A DNA stretch of 64,000 nt. It comes from Erythrobacter sanguineus. GTDB taxonomy: Bacteria > Pseudomonadota > Alphaproteobacteria > Sphingomonadales > Sphingomonadaceae. The stretch lies in NCBI RefSeq assembly GCF_900143235.1, contig NZ_FRDF01000014.1, positions 41,921 through 105,920 on the forward strand, read 5' to 3'. The notes under the pieces were generated by a model, which searched no databases, was not told the DNA's origin, and was given only the letters and a program-made list of their open reading frames with translations. How positions within the stretch are numbered: the first letter of the stretch is position 1; each line of letters begins with the position of its first letter. The translations under genes and the position numbers were made by a program. Of this stretch, positions 8,715 to 17,000 are shown in pieces.

Positions 8715-9299
8715 TCAAAGTGAAGCAATCAGCGCGACGACCTCAGCGCGGGTTTCTTCAAGCGAGGTGCCGGTGTCGATCACATGGTCGGCGCGGGCGC
8801 GTTTTTCCGAATCGTGGAGCTGAAGGCCGCAGATATGTTCGAACTTCTGCTCCGTCATCCCCGGACGGGCGAGCACGCGGGCGCGCTGCACATCCTCGGG
8901 GGCGGAGACGACGACGATGACATCCACCGCTTCATGCCCGCCGCGTTCGAACAGCAGCGGGATGTCGAACACCACCGCGCGCTTGTCATGGTGCCCGGCG
9001 AGGAAGGCTGCGCGCCTCGCGCCCACCGCCGGGTGGACGATGGCTTCCAATCGGGCCAGCGCGGCCTTGTCGGCAAAGACCTGCTGGCCGAGCCGGTCGC
9101 GGTCGACACCCTCAGGCCCGGTCGATCCGGGAAAGGCGGCCTCGATCGCGGGGACAAGCGCGCCGCCTGCCTCCTGCATCGCCCGAACCTCAGCATCCGC
9201 GTCGAACACCGGGATGCCGGCGTCGGCAAACATCTGCGCAACGGTCGACTTGCCCATGCCAATGGAACCGGTGAGGCCGATGATTTTGGGTCGTGTCAT
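8715..9299 (-). CDS. coaE: Dephospho-CoA kinase
   Basis: A 194-aa P-loop kinase with GLTGSIGMGKSTVA at residues 8-21. The DADAEVRAM and LLFERGG segments of the family follow. It phosphorylates dephospho-CoA, the last step of coenzyme A synthesis. Its ATG overlaps the TGA of aroE (ATGA), so it belongs to the maf-aroE-coaE-dnaQ chain that reads away from the putative origin. Confidence 0.95.
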   Translation of the reverse strand: MTRPKIIGLTGSIGMGKSTVAQMFADAGIPVFDADAEVRAMQEAGGALVPAIEAAFPGSTGPEGVDRDRLGQQVFADKAALARLEAIVHPAVGARRAAFLAGHHDKRAVVFDIPLLFERGGHEAVDVIVVVSAPEDVQRARVLARPGMTEQKFEHICGLQLHDSEKRARADHVIDTGTSLEETRAEVVALIASL

Positions 9300-10147
9300 C
9301 GCGTCAGGAGCTCCCGCAATTGGGCATCATGCGCGCGCGGGGCGGGCTGGCCGAAGAATTTTTCGAAGGCGACCGCCGCCTGCCCGATCAGCATCGCAAG
9401 CCCATCGATGGTGCGATGTCCGGCATCCCGCGCGCCATGCAGGAAGGGTGTGTCGGGCGGGGCGGTGACGATGTCATAGGCAATGCTGCCGGGCGGCGCA
9501 TGACTCCAGTCGAAGGCGAGCAGCGGCTGGCCCTGCATCCCGAGGCTGGAGGCATTGACGATGAGGTCAAGGCAGCCTTCGCGGTCGTCGAAGGCGAAAT
9601 CCGTGGGATCGGCAAAATGGGCGAGGGGGCAGGTGTGATGATCGCCCGCGGGCGCCAGTTCATTGAGCAGCGCCCGCGCCTTGCCCGGATCGCGGCCCGC
9701 CACCACCAGCGTGAAGCCTTGGCCCGCCAGCGCAGTGATGATCGCGCGCGCCGCGCCGCCGGTGCCGATGATGCGCGCCATGCGGAAATAATGGGTCTGC
9801 GCAAGGTCGGCAGCCAGCGGTTCGAGAAAGCCTGCCGCATCGGTGTTGGTGCCGGCCAGTGCGCCGCCCCCTGTCGGGAGGATCGTGTTGACCGCACCGA
9901 TTGTATCAGCGGGCGGCGCGATCTTGCCCAGCAGTGGCATCACCGCCTGCTTGTGCGGCATGGTGACATTGCATCCGCGCCAGTCAGGGTCGGTGCGGCG
10001 GGTTGCAAGGTAATCGGCCAGCGCCTCGGGCCGAATATGGCAAGCGCGATATTCAGCATCGATCCCCAGCTTTTCGAGCCAGAAATTGTGGATTGCAGGG
10101 GATTTCGACTGGGCGATGGGATCGCCGATCACCTCTGCGTAAATCAT
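9296..10147 (-). CDS. aroE: Shikimate dehydrogenase
   Basis: A 283-aa protein. Substrate-binding motifs are QSKSPAIHNFWLE near residue 12 and TMPHKQAVMPL near residue 68 with the catalytic Lys. The NADP-binding loop GTGGAARAI is near residue 130. It reduces 3-dehydroshikimate in aromatic amino acid synthesis. The start MIYAEVIGDP overlaps the maf stop in an ATGA, which supports this start over the longer open frame. Confidence 0.95.
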   Translation of the reverse strand: MIYAEVIGDPIAQSKSPAIHNFWLEKLGIDAEYRACHIRPEALADYLATRRTDPDWRGCNVTMPHKQAVMPLLGKIAPPADTIGAVNTILPTGGGALAGTNTDAAGFLEPLAADLAQTHYFRMARIIGTGGAARAIITALAGQGFTLVVAGRDPGKARALLNELAPAGDHHTCPLAHFADPTDFAFDDREGCLDLIVNASSLGMQGQPLLAFDWSHAPPGSIAYDIVTAPPDTPFLHGARDAGHRTIDGLAMLIGQAAVAFEKFFGQPAPRAHDAQLRELLTR

Positions 10148-10761
10148 GCGATCAGCACTCCAGCCTCGCGTAGCGCGCCCAGCAGCGGCAGCAGCGGCAT
10201 CCCGAGCACGGTAAACTGATCGCCTTCGATATTGTCGAACAGCTGCACCCCCGGCCCCTCGATCCGGAACGCGCCCACGGTGTGACCGATGGCGGGCCAT
10301 TCGAGGTCGAGATAGGCGGTGATGAAATCTTCCGACAGGTCACGCACATGGAGCCGCGCGATGCTGGCCTGGCTCCATTCGCAGCCCGCCCCCGAACCAT
10401 CGGCGCGCACCAGCGCGGCGGCGCTGTGCAATTCCATCACGCGGCCTGAGAAAAGGCGCAGGTGCTCGCCCGCTTCATCGCGGCTGCGCGGCTTGTCGAA
10501 GCGCTGTCCGGCCGCAACCACCAGCGAATCCGAGCCCAGCACCAGTGCGCCGGGGTGAAGCGCAGCGACTGCCGCCGCCTTGGCGACGGCCAGCGCTTCT
10601 GCCACCGCGCCGGGGGCTGCACCCGTCAGCCCAGCCTCCACCGCGCGCTCGTCAATATCGGCAGGCACCGCATCATAGGCCACCCCCGCCGCATCGAGCA
10701 TTGCCCGGCGCGAGGCGGATTTGCTGGCGAGGATCAAGCGCGGTGCTGTCTCTAGGCTCAT
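10144..10761 (-). CDS. maf: Maf-like nucleotide pyrophosphatase
   Basis: A 205-aa protein with the signature LILASKSASRRAMLDAAG near the start. The family's DERAV, LGSDSLVV and RFDKPRSRDEA segments follow, with GAFRIEGPGVQLFDNIEGD at the C-terminus. It hydrolyses non-canonical or modified nucleoside triphosphates, and maf of this kind has been linked to septum arrest. The ATG 39 codons into the open frame gives the normal N-terminus. It sits 10 bases downstream of ppsR. Confidence 0.95.
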   Translation of the reverse strand: MSLETAPRLILASKSASRRAMLDAAGVAYDAVPADIDERAVEAGLTGAAPGAVAEALAVAKAAAVAALHPGALVLGSDSLVVAAGQRFDKPRSRDEAGEHLRLFSGRVMELHSAAALVRADGSGAGCEWSQASIARLHVRDLSEDFITAYLDLEWPAIGHTVGAFRIEGPGVQLFDNIEGDQFTVLGMPLLPLLGALREAGVLIA

Positions 10762-10771
10762 ATCGGCCACC

Positions 10772-11617
10772 TCATATCGGTTTGCCCACCCCGCCTTCGC
10801 TTGCTGGTTTGCGGTCACGCTCCTGCGCCAGCCGGATGATCGCAGCAGCAGTTTCCTCGATCGAGCGGCGGGTGACATCGATCACCGGCCAGCCATTATC
10901 ACCGAACATCCGCCGCGCGAATTGCAGCTCGGCCTTGACCCGGTCATTGTCGACATAGGCGGTCTCGGTCGCCTCGTTCAATGACAGCAACCGGTTGCGG
11001 CGGATCTGCACCAGCCGTTCGGGCGAGGTGGTGAGGCCAACGATCAGCGGATGGCGCAGCCCGTACAAGGCGGGCGGCGGCGGGCTTTCCACCACCAGCG
11101 GGATATTGGCGGTCTTGAACCCGCGATTGGCAAGGTAGATGCTGGTCGGGGTCTTGGACGAGCGCGATACGCCGACGAGGACGATATCGGCCTCTTCCCA
11201 TTCCTCGTACCCGATCCCGTCATCATGGGCGATGGTGTACTGGATCGCTTCGACCCGCTTGAAGTAATCCTCGTCCATCATGTGCTGGCGGCCGGGGCGG
11301 CCATGAGCCTCCTGCCCGAGCTGCGCCTCGAGCGCGGCGGTCACCTGATCGAGCACCGGCACCGCGGGCAGGCCCAGATGGCGGCAATGCTCCTCCAGCC
11401 GCTTGCGCGTTTCGGGATTGACCAGGGTATGGAACACCAGCCCTGGATGCGCGGCGAGATCGGGCACGATCCGGTCAAGATGCTGGAGCGATCGCACCAT
11501 CGGCCAGAAATGGCGGCTGACATCGGGATCGTCGAACTGCGCAAGCGCGGCCTTGGCGATCATTTCCAGCGTCTCGCCGGTTGAATCCGAGACAAGATGC
11601 AGGTTGAGTCGATTCAT
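10772..11617 (-). CDS. ppsR: Pyruvate,phosphate dikinase/PEP synthase regulatory protein
   Basis: A 281-aa DUF299 protein. It opens MNRLNLHLVSDSTGETLEMIA, the family N-terminus, and has the P-loop GVSRSSKTPTSIYLANRG in the middle. It is a bifunctional ADP-dependent kinase and phosphorylase that switches PEP synthase or PPDK on and off. It is the first gene leftward of the putative origin; in Caulobacter the gene next to the origin, opposite hemE, is of this conserved type. Confidence 0.93.
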   Translation of the reverse strand: MNRLNLHLVSDSTGETLEMIAKAALAQFDDPDVSRHFWPMVRSLQHLDRIVPDLAAHPGLVFHTLVNPETRKRLEEHCRHLGLPAVPVLDQVTAALEAQLGQEAHGRPGRQHMMDEDYFKRVEAIQYTIAHDDGIGYEEWEEADIVLVGVSRSSKTPTSIYLANRGFKTANIPLVVESPPPPALYGLRHPLIVGLTTSPERLVQIRRNRLLSLNEATETAYVDNDRVKAELQFARRMFGDNGWPVIDVTRRSIEETAAAIIRLAQERDRKPASEGGVGKPI

Positions 11618-11948
11618 GACGGGGGTTTTCCCGCTCCGGCTAGGGCTGTGGACAGAGCCGCGCATAAACCACGGGAGAGGATGGCGAACAAGCAGGGGAG
11701 CAATTTTCCTGCCCGCTGCGGGGCTTTTCCTCGGGGTATTTGCCCACATGGGAGAAGTCTTGTCGACAGGCTGGGAAGAGTGGGGATAAAGCCCGCTTGA
11801 CGTCGAAGCCTTGCGGATTCGATGGGGGTGATTGGGCTTGTGCAGGCTGGGGGTAATCGGGCAGGAACCGGTAATTCCCGGTATCCACAGGGCCAACAGA
11901 CTCCATCAATCCTTTTATAAGTTAGATTGTTTTGTTTAAAGGAACGCC
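11618..11948. other. Candidate chromosomal replication origin (oriC) between ppsR and hemE
   Basis: A 331-base divergent gap with no coding gene. Near-consensus DnaA boxes (TTATCCACA or its complement) are GTATCCACA at 11881-11889 (8/9) and TGGGGATAA at 11781-11789 (8/9, reverse). Weaker 7/9 boxes are at 11647-11655, 11740-11748 and 11848-11856. An AT-rich stretch, about 11905-11940, next to hemE could be the unwinding region. The hemE-adjacent position matches the known Caulobacter origin. Genes read away from it on both sides for several kb, and parS and parAB lie 6-11 kb to the right. No perfect DnaA box is present. Confidence 0.6.
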
Positions 11949-12965
11949 ATGCCCGGCCCATTGCTCGATACGCTGAAAGGTGTCCGTCAGGACGTTGCCC
12001 CCGTGTGGCTGATGCGCCAAGCTGGGCGCTATCTGCCTGAATACCGAGAACTTCGGGCCGAAAAGGGCGGTTTCCTTGAACTGGTTTACGATAGCGAAGC
12101 GGCGGCCGAAATCACCGTGCAGCCGATCCGGCGCTTCGCGTTCGACGGCGCGATCCTGTTTTCCGATATCCTGATCGTGCCGCATGCGATGGGGCAGGGG
12201 CTGGCCTTCATGGCGGGCGAGGGGCCGAAATTGTCGCCCACCCTGCTGGAAACCGATCTTGCCAGTTTCACTCCCGCGCCCGACCGGTTCGAACCGGTCT
12301 ATGAAACCGTGCGCCGCACCCGCGCGCTGATCGGGCCTGAGGTGACGATGCTCGGCTTTGCGGGCAGTCCGTGGACCGTGGCGACCTACATGATCGCTGG
12401 CGAAGGGTCGAAGGATCAGGGCCCGGCGCGGCTGCTGGCCTATCGCGATCCGGCGCACATGCAGGCGATCATCGATGCGATCATCGAAGTCTCCGTCACC
12501 TATCTGCGCGGCCAGATCGATGCAGGGGCCGAAGCGGTGCAATTGTTCGACAGCTGGGCGGGGAGCCTCGCGCCTGACCAGTTTGAACGCTGGGTGGTCG
12601 CCCCCAATGCCGTGATCACCGCGCAGCTCAAGGCTTCGCATCCCGATACGCCGGTGATCGGTTTCCCCAAGGGTGCGGGCGCGAAACTGCCCGCCTATGC
12701 CCGTGAAACGGGTGTCGACGCGGTTGGGCTGGATGAGACGCTCGATCCGGCCTGGGCGCATGCCAGCCTGCCCGAAGGCATGCCGGTGCAAGGCAATTTC
12801 GATCCGCTGCTGCTCGAAGCGGGCGGCCCCGCGGTCGCCCAGCGGGTGCGCGCCATCATCGCGGCCTTCGAAGATCGCCCGCATGTCTTCAACCTTGGTC
12901 ACGGGATCGGGCAATTCACCCCGATTGCCCATGTCGAGGAACTGCTTGCGGCGCTCAGGGGTTAA
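11949..12965 (+). CDS. hemE: Uroporphyrinogen decarboxylase
   Basis: A 338-aa enzyme that removes four acetate carboxyls from uroporphyrinogen III in haem synthesis. The signature PVWLMRQAGRYLPEYRELR is at residues 18-36. The GNFDP and HNLGHGI-type motifs, seen here as QGNFDPLLL and FNLGHGIGQFTP, lie near the C-terminus. An AAAGGA ribosome binding site precedes the ATG. Seven bases separate it from hemJ, so the two are almost surely one transcript. Confidence 0.97.
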   Translation: MPGPLLDTLKGVRQDVAPVWLMRQAGRYLPEYRELRAEKGGFLELVYDSEAAAEITVQPIRRFAFDGAILFSDILIVPHAMGQGLAFMAGEGPKLSPTLLETDLASFTPAPDRFEPVYETVRRTRALIGPEVTMLGFAGSPWTVATYMIAGEGSKDQGPARLLAYRDPAHMQAIIDAIIEVSVTYLRGQIDAGAEAVQLFDSWAGSLAPDQFERWVVAPNAVITAQLKASHPDTPVIGFPKGAGAKLPAYARETGVDAVGLDETLDPAWAHASLPEGMPVQGNFDPLLLEAGGPAVAQRVRAIIAAFEDRPHVFNLGHGIGQFTPIAHVEELLAALRG

Positions 12966-12971
12966 GGCGCC

Positions 12972-13415
12972 ATGCAATCGACCCTCCTCACCATCTACCC
13001 CTTCCTCAAGATCGGACACGTGATCTTCATGGTGTTCTGGCTGGCAGGCCTGTTCATGCTGCCGCGCCAGTGCATTTACATGCTTGATCACGCGCCGGGT
13101 TCCGAAGGCGAGGCCAAGTGGGCCACCCGGATGGACAAGCTGCGCAAGATCATCCTGACGCCCAGCCTGATCATCGTGTGGGTGCTGGGGTTGACGATGG
13201 CGATCGCGATGGGCTTTTTCAGCCAGGGCTGGCTGCATGCCAAGCTGACGCTGGTGGTGGTGCTGACCGGCTATCATGGCTGGCTGGTCGGGCAGACCAA
13301 GAAGATGGCCCGTGGGGAACGTCCTTTGACCGAAGCCCGCCTGCGGCTGATCGGCGAGGTGCCGGGCCTGCTGCTGGTGCTGATCGTCGCGCTGGTCTAT
13401 CTCAAGCCGTTCTGA
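12972..13415 (+). CDS. hemJ: HemJ-type protoporphyrinogen oxidase
   Basis: A 147-aa integral membrane protein with four predicted TM helices. The conserved histidine is in KIGHVIFMVFWLAGLFMLPR, and the loop AKWATRMDKLRKIILTPSLI is typical of the family. It oxidises protoporphyrinogen IX in the step after coproporphyrinogen oxidase and replaces HemG/HemY in most Alphaproteobacteria. It sits directly behind hemE. Confidence 0.93.
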   Translation: MQSTLLTIYPFLKIGHVIFMVFWLAGLFMLPRQCIYMLDHAPGSEGEAKWATRMDKLRKIILTPSLIIVWVLGLTMAIAMGFFSQGWLHAKLTLVVVLTGYHGWLVGQTKKMARGERPLTEARLRLIGEVPGLLLVLIVALVYLKPF

Positions 13416-13648
13416 CAGCGGCGTCACCCTTCGCATATTTCCGCGATTGACCGCGCTCGATTGCGCTTCTATTTCGCGTTTCACCTATCCGGTAAATCGG
13501 AGCGTTTGTTCGCTTCGGCAGGTCTGCTTTCTCCAAGCCCAGCCCCGTCCGTCCTGTATCGTCCAAGTGCAGGCATGATCCGTCGGGGCGCCTCTTTTCC
13601 CAAGAGGTACTGACCATCCGGCCACCCTTGCTTTCGGAAAAATTCACA

Positions 13649-14914
13649 ATGCATTTGAAAGACCTCAAGCGAAAGACCCCGGCCGAACTGGTCCAGATGG
13701 CCGAAGAACTGGGCGTCGAAGGCGCCTCGACCATGCGACGTCAGGATCTGCTGTTCAGCATCCTGCGCGAACTGGCCGAGGATGAGGAATACGAAGAAAA
13801 GATCATGGGCATCGGCACCATCGAGGTGCTGCAGGATGGTTTCGGTTTCCTGCGCTCGCCCGAAGCCAACTATCTTGCCGGGCCGGATGATATTTATATC
13901 TCGCCCAATCAGGTCCGCCGCTGGGGCCTGCGCACCGGCGATACCGTGGAGGGGGAGATCCGCGCGCCGCGCGATGGCGAGCGTTATTTCGCGCTGACCA
14001 GCCTCGCCAAGGTCAATTTCGACGATCCCGATGCGGTGCGTCTGCGCACCAATTTCGATAACCTGACGCCGCTTTACCCGGATTCGAAGCTGACACTCGA
14101 CAGCCTTGATCCGACGGTGAAGGACAAAAGCGCGCGAGTGATCGACATCATCGCCCCGCAGGGCAAGGGCCAGCGCGCGCTGATTGTCGCCCCGCCGCGC
14201 ACCGGTAAGACCGTGCTGCTCCAGAACATCGCCAAGGCGATCACGGACAACCACCCCGAGGTGTTCCTGATCGTGCTTCTGGTCGATGAACGGCCCGAGG
14301 AAGTCACCGACATGCAGCGCAGCGTGAAGGGTGAGGTCGTCTCCTCCACCTTCGATGAACCCGCGCAGCGCCACGTGCAGGTCGCCGAAATGGTGATCGA
14401 AAAGGCCAAGCGTCTGGTTGAACACAAGCATGACGTGGTGATCCTGCTCGATTCGATCACGCGTCTGGGCCGTGCCTACAACACCGTGGTGCCGTCTTCG
14501 GGCAAGGTGCTGACCGGCGGTGTCGATGCCAATGCGTTGCAGCGGCCCAAGCGGTTCTTTGGCGCGGCGCGCAATATCGAGGAAGGCGGCAGCCTTTCGA
14601 TCATCGCCACCGCGCTGATCGACACCGGCAGCCGCATGGACGAAGTGATCTTTGAAGAGTTCAAGGGCACCGGCAACAGCGAAATCGTGCTCGATCGCAA
14701 GGTCGCCGACAAGCGCATCTTCCCCGCGCTTGATGTTGGCAAGTCCGGTACCCGCAAGGAAGAACTGCTGGTCGAAAAGGACCGCCTGTCCAAGATGTGG
14801 GTGCTGCGCCGCATCCTGATGCAGATGGGCACCGTAGATGCGATGGAGTTCCTGCTCGACAAGATGAAGGATTCCAAAACCAACGACGATTTCTTCGATA
14901 CGATGAACCAGTAG
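13649..14914 (+). CDS. rho: Transcription termination factor Rho
   Basis: A 421-aa hexameric RNA helicase. The N-terminal domain [22 protein letters not shown] is at residues 1-22, the cold-shock RNA-binding domain lies at about 50-125, and the Walker A motif is [11 protein letters not shown]. The Q-loop and R-loop sequences follow. The ATG with the conserved MHLKDL start was preferred to one seven codons upstream. A 233-base leader with no obvious gene separates it from hemJ; rho leaders often carry autoregulatory sites, but no specific one can be named here. Confidence 0.96.
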   Translation: MHLKDLKRKTPAELVQMAEELGVEGASTMRRQDLLFSILRELAEDEEYEEKIMGIGTIEVLQDGFGFLRSPEANYLAGPDDIYISPNQVRRWGLRTGDTVEGEIRAPRDGERYFALTSLAKVNFDDPDAVRLRTNFDNLTPLYPDSKLTLDSLDPTVKDKSARVIDIIAPQGKGQRALIVAPPRTGKTVLLQNIAKAITDNHPEVFLIVLLVDERPEEVTDMQRSVKGEVVSSTFDEPAQRHVQVAEMVIEKAKRLVEHKHDVVILLDSITRLGRAYNTVVPSSGKVLTGGVDANALQRPKRFFGAARNIEEGGSLSIIATALIDTGSRMDEVIFEEFKGTGNSEIVLDRKVADKRIFPALDVGKSGTRKEELLVEKDRLSKMWVLRRILMQMGTVDAMEFLLDKMKDSKTNDDFFDTMNQ

Positions 14915-14972
14915 GATCGCGCGCGCCGGGGGGTGGGCGTCAGACAGACGGACAAGGGACGGGTCGGGACAA

Positions 14973-15365
14973 GTGCTTAGCCAGTATCTCTATATCAGCA
15001 CCGCGCCGACATTGCTGCGCGAAGAGGTCGATTCGATTCTCGCCACCAGCGCGCGCAATAATCCGGCGCGCGGCATCACAGGGCTGCTGCTGTTCAACGG
15101 TCGCAATTTCCTCCAGCTGCTCGAAGGCGCGGAGGGCGAGGTTAACGCGCTGATGGAAACGATCACCGCCGATCCCCGTCACAGCGGGGTTTCGGTGCTC
15201 GATCGGCGCGGGATCCACGCGCGCACCTGTCCCGATTGGGCCATGAAACGGGTGATGATTGCTGAAAGCATCGCCAGCCGGCGTGAGATGCTCGAAAGCG
15301 ATCTGCCCGAAGGACTCGACCCTGAAGTGCGCAAGATGATCGTCAATTTCGCGGTGCTGAATTAG
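14973..15365 (+). CDS. BLUF-domain blue-light photoreceptor
   Basis: A 130-aa single-domain protein with a GTG start. BLUF landmarks are present: the flavin-contacting Tyr in YLYIS (Tyr7), the RNNPARGITG motif with the conserved Asn (about residue 30), Gln48 in NFLQLLEG, and Trp89/Met91 in DWAMKR. It should bind FAD and switch on blue light. No output domain is attached, so it probably acts by protein-protein contact. It lies 58 bases after rho and may share its transcript; no light-response partner is next to it. Confidence 0.9.
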   Translation: MLSQYLYISTAPTLLREEVDSILATSARNNPARGITGLLLFNGRNFLQLLEGAEGEVNALMETITADPRHSGVSVLDRRGIHARTCPDWAMKRVMIAESIASRREMLESDLPEGLDPEVRKMIVNFAVLN

Positions 15366-15382
15366 TCTGACGCTCCACGCAC

Positions 15383-15537
15383 GTGGTCACCATTGCCATC
15401 ATCGTGTCACGGGTCGAAGCGATGGTGGCGGCACAGATGCTCGAAGGCTAAGGCATCCCGGTGCGGCTGCGCAGGCGCGCGCAGATTACGATCTTGCGCC
15501 GCCGGCAGAGCAATAGCGGCTATCGCGCCGCACGTTC
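15383..15537 (+). pseudogene. Remnant of a DUF2007-like gene with an in-frame stop
   Basis: Read from a GTG at 15383, the frame gives VVTIAIIVSRVEAMVAAQML, then EG, then TAA, then GIPVRL. The arrangement VTIA...EA...A..LE-(G)-GIPV resembles the N-terminal half of DUF2007 signal-transducing proteins. The stop falls exactly where a tyrosine or glutamate codon would be expected. The sequence then degrades into Arg-rich text and runs into the 3' end of the convergent NTF2-like gene. It could also be coincidental. Confidence 0.35.
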
Positions 15538-15930
15538 CAACTGCGCGCCCATCATCTCCCAGACTGCGTTGATCGCCTTCAATGGGCGCACCATAACCTT
15601 GAAATCGCTGATTTTTCCGCCATCATTGAGGCGGATGATATCGACCCCGTTGATGGTGATGCCATCCAGCTCGGTGACGAACTCAAGCATCATCTCGTTG
15701 CCGTCCACCAGCTCGCGGATATAGCGGAAGCTGTCATTCCCCAGCACGTGGGAAGCGGCGACCAGATAGGCCATGACCACTGGCTTGCCGACCTGCGGCG
15801 TGTGCACCACGGGTGAATGGAACACGGCATCGTCGGCCAGCAGGTCGGAGAGGAGGGCCGGATCGCTCCCGCCCTCCATATAGGCGTGCCAGCGGGCGAG
15901 GCCTTCGTGTTCCCGAGCGGCGGCGCTCAC
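15520..15930 (-). CDS. SnoaL/NTF2-like protein
   Basis: A 136-aa protein with the cone-shaped NTF2-like fold pattern: an N-terminal helix pair (HEGLARWHAYMEGG), then LLADDAVFHSPVV, then four strands ending ISDFKVMVRPLKAIN. The GTG start overlaps the TGA of the dienelactone-hydrolase-like gene (GTGA), indicating a coupled pair. No catalytic residues can be assigned. It may be a small hydratase, isomerase or binding protein. Confidence 0.8.
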   Translation of the reverse strand: MSAAAREHEGLARWHAYMEGGSDPALLSDLLADDAVFHSPVVHTPQVGKPVVMAYLVAASHVLGNDSFRYIRELVDGNEMMLEFVTELDGITINGVDIIRLNDGGKISDFKVMVRPLKAINAVWEMMGAQLERAAR

Positions 15931-16625
15931 CCCAGATGCTCGGCGAAAAAGGCGGCGGTGCGGCTGTCGGCGAGGGTGGCGGCGGCATCATCGCGGCGCT
16001 TGCCGGTTTCCGTGGCGAAGCCGTGGTCCAGCCCTTCGTAATCATGCAGCGTCACCCGCGGGTGATCGTCCAGCCCTTCGTGCATCGCCTGCTGGGTTTC
16101 AGGACCGACAAAGCCATCTGCGGTGGGGATGTGCAGCATCAGCGGATTGGCGATGGCGTGTTTTTCGCCCAGCAGCCCGTCGATGCCGACCCCGTAATAG
16201 CCGACGCTGGCGTCGATATCGGTGCGTGCCGCGGTCATATAGGCGAGCCGCCCGCCGAGGCAGTAGCCGACACAGCCGACTTTGGCGACGCCCAGCGTGC
16301 GGCGGATGTGGTGGATCGTCGCTTCGATATCGCGGATTCCGGCGTCCTGGTTGAACTTGCCCATCATATCGAGCGCGGTCTGGAACTCGGCTTCGACATC
16401 GGGATCGAATTCCACGCCCGGTTCCAGACGCCAGAACAGATCGGGTGCGACCGCCAGCCAGCCTTCGGCGGCCAGCTTGTCACATTTCTGGCGGATGCCG
16501 GGGTTCACCCCGAAGATCTCCTGAATGACGATGATCGCACCTTTTGGCCTGCCTTCGGGCCGCGCGACATAGGCTTGGAAGCTGGCGTCACCGTCAAGGG
16601 TGGGAATGGTTTCATTCAGGCTCAT
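15927..16625 (-). CDS. Dienelactone hydrolase family protein
   Basis: A 232-aa alpha/beta hydrolase. The nucleophile is the Cys in VGYCLGGRLAYM, the acid lies in the TADGFVGPE segment and the His is in GLDHGFA, so the Cys-Asp-His triad looks complete. Family members open dienelactones or hydrolyse other esters. Nothing nearby indicates catechol degradation, so a general esterase or detoxification role is as likely. It is upstream of, and overlaps, the NTF2-like gene. Confidence 0.88.
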   Translation of the reverse strand: MSLNETIPTLDGDASFQAYVARPEGRPKGAIIVIQEIFGVNPGIRQKCDKLAAEGWLAVAPDLFWRLEPGVEFDPDVEAEFQTALDMMGKFNQDAGIRDIEATIHHIRRTLGVAKVGCVGYCLGGRLAYMTAARTDIDASVGYYGVGIDGLLGEKHAIANPLMLHIPTADGFVGPETQQAMHEGLDDHPRVTLHDYEGLDHGFATETGKRRDDAAATLADSRTAAFFAEHLG

Positions 16626-16726
16626 GGTGTCTCTCTCGCTTTCGGGGAAGGGATGTCGGGCGAGTCCTATCTATTGCCTTGCCCGCTTGCCAAGCCCAAA
16701 TGGACTAGGTGGCAGGAGGATACCCC

Positions 16727-16990
16727 ATGAAGATCAACATCGAAATCGAATGCACGCCCGAAGAAGCCCGCAGCTTCATGGGTCTGCCCGATGTCAGCGC
16801 GGCCAATAACGTCTATGTCGAAAACATTGCCAAGGCGATGCGCGGGGTTTCGAACCCTGAACAATTGCAGGAATATGCCTCGGCGCTCGCGCCGATGGGG
16901 CAGGTCGGGCTGAAGCTGTTCCAGAGCTTTGTTGAAGGCGGGATGAAAGCGGCATCGAAGCGCGACGAAGGGCCAAAGGACTCGGACTGA
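16727..16990 (+). CDS. DUF6489 family protein
   Basis: An 87-aa acidic protein: MKINIEIECTPEEARSFMGL, then a helical region and a Lys/Asp-rich tail. It matches small proteins found just upstream of mnmE in sphingomonads (DUF6489). A clear AGGAGGA ribosome binding site lies 6 bases before the ATG, which decides this start. Function unknown. It is 10 bases upstream of mnmE, so it is probably cotranscribed. Confidence 0.8.
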   Translation: MKINIEIECTPEEARSFMGLPDVSAANNVYVENIAKAMRGVSNPEQLQEYASALAPMGQVGLKLFQSFVEGGMKAASKRDEGPKDSD

Positions 16991-17000
16991 ATTTTCTGGC

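Noticed and set aside
11922..13484. A 520-codon minus-strand frame opposite hemE and hemJ
   Set aside because: hemE and hemJ are unmistakable; the antisense frame is His/Gln/Arg-rich shadow text.
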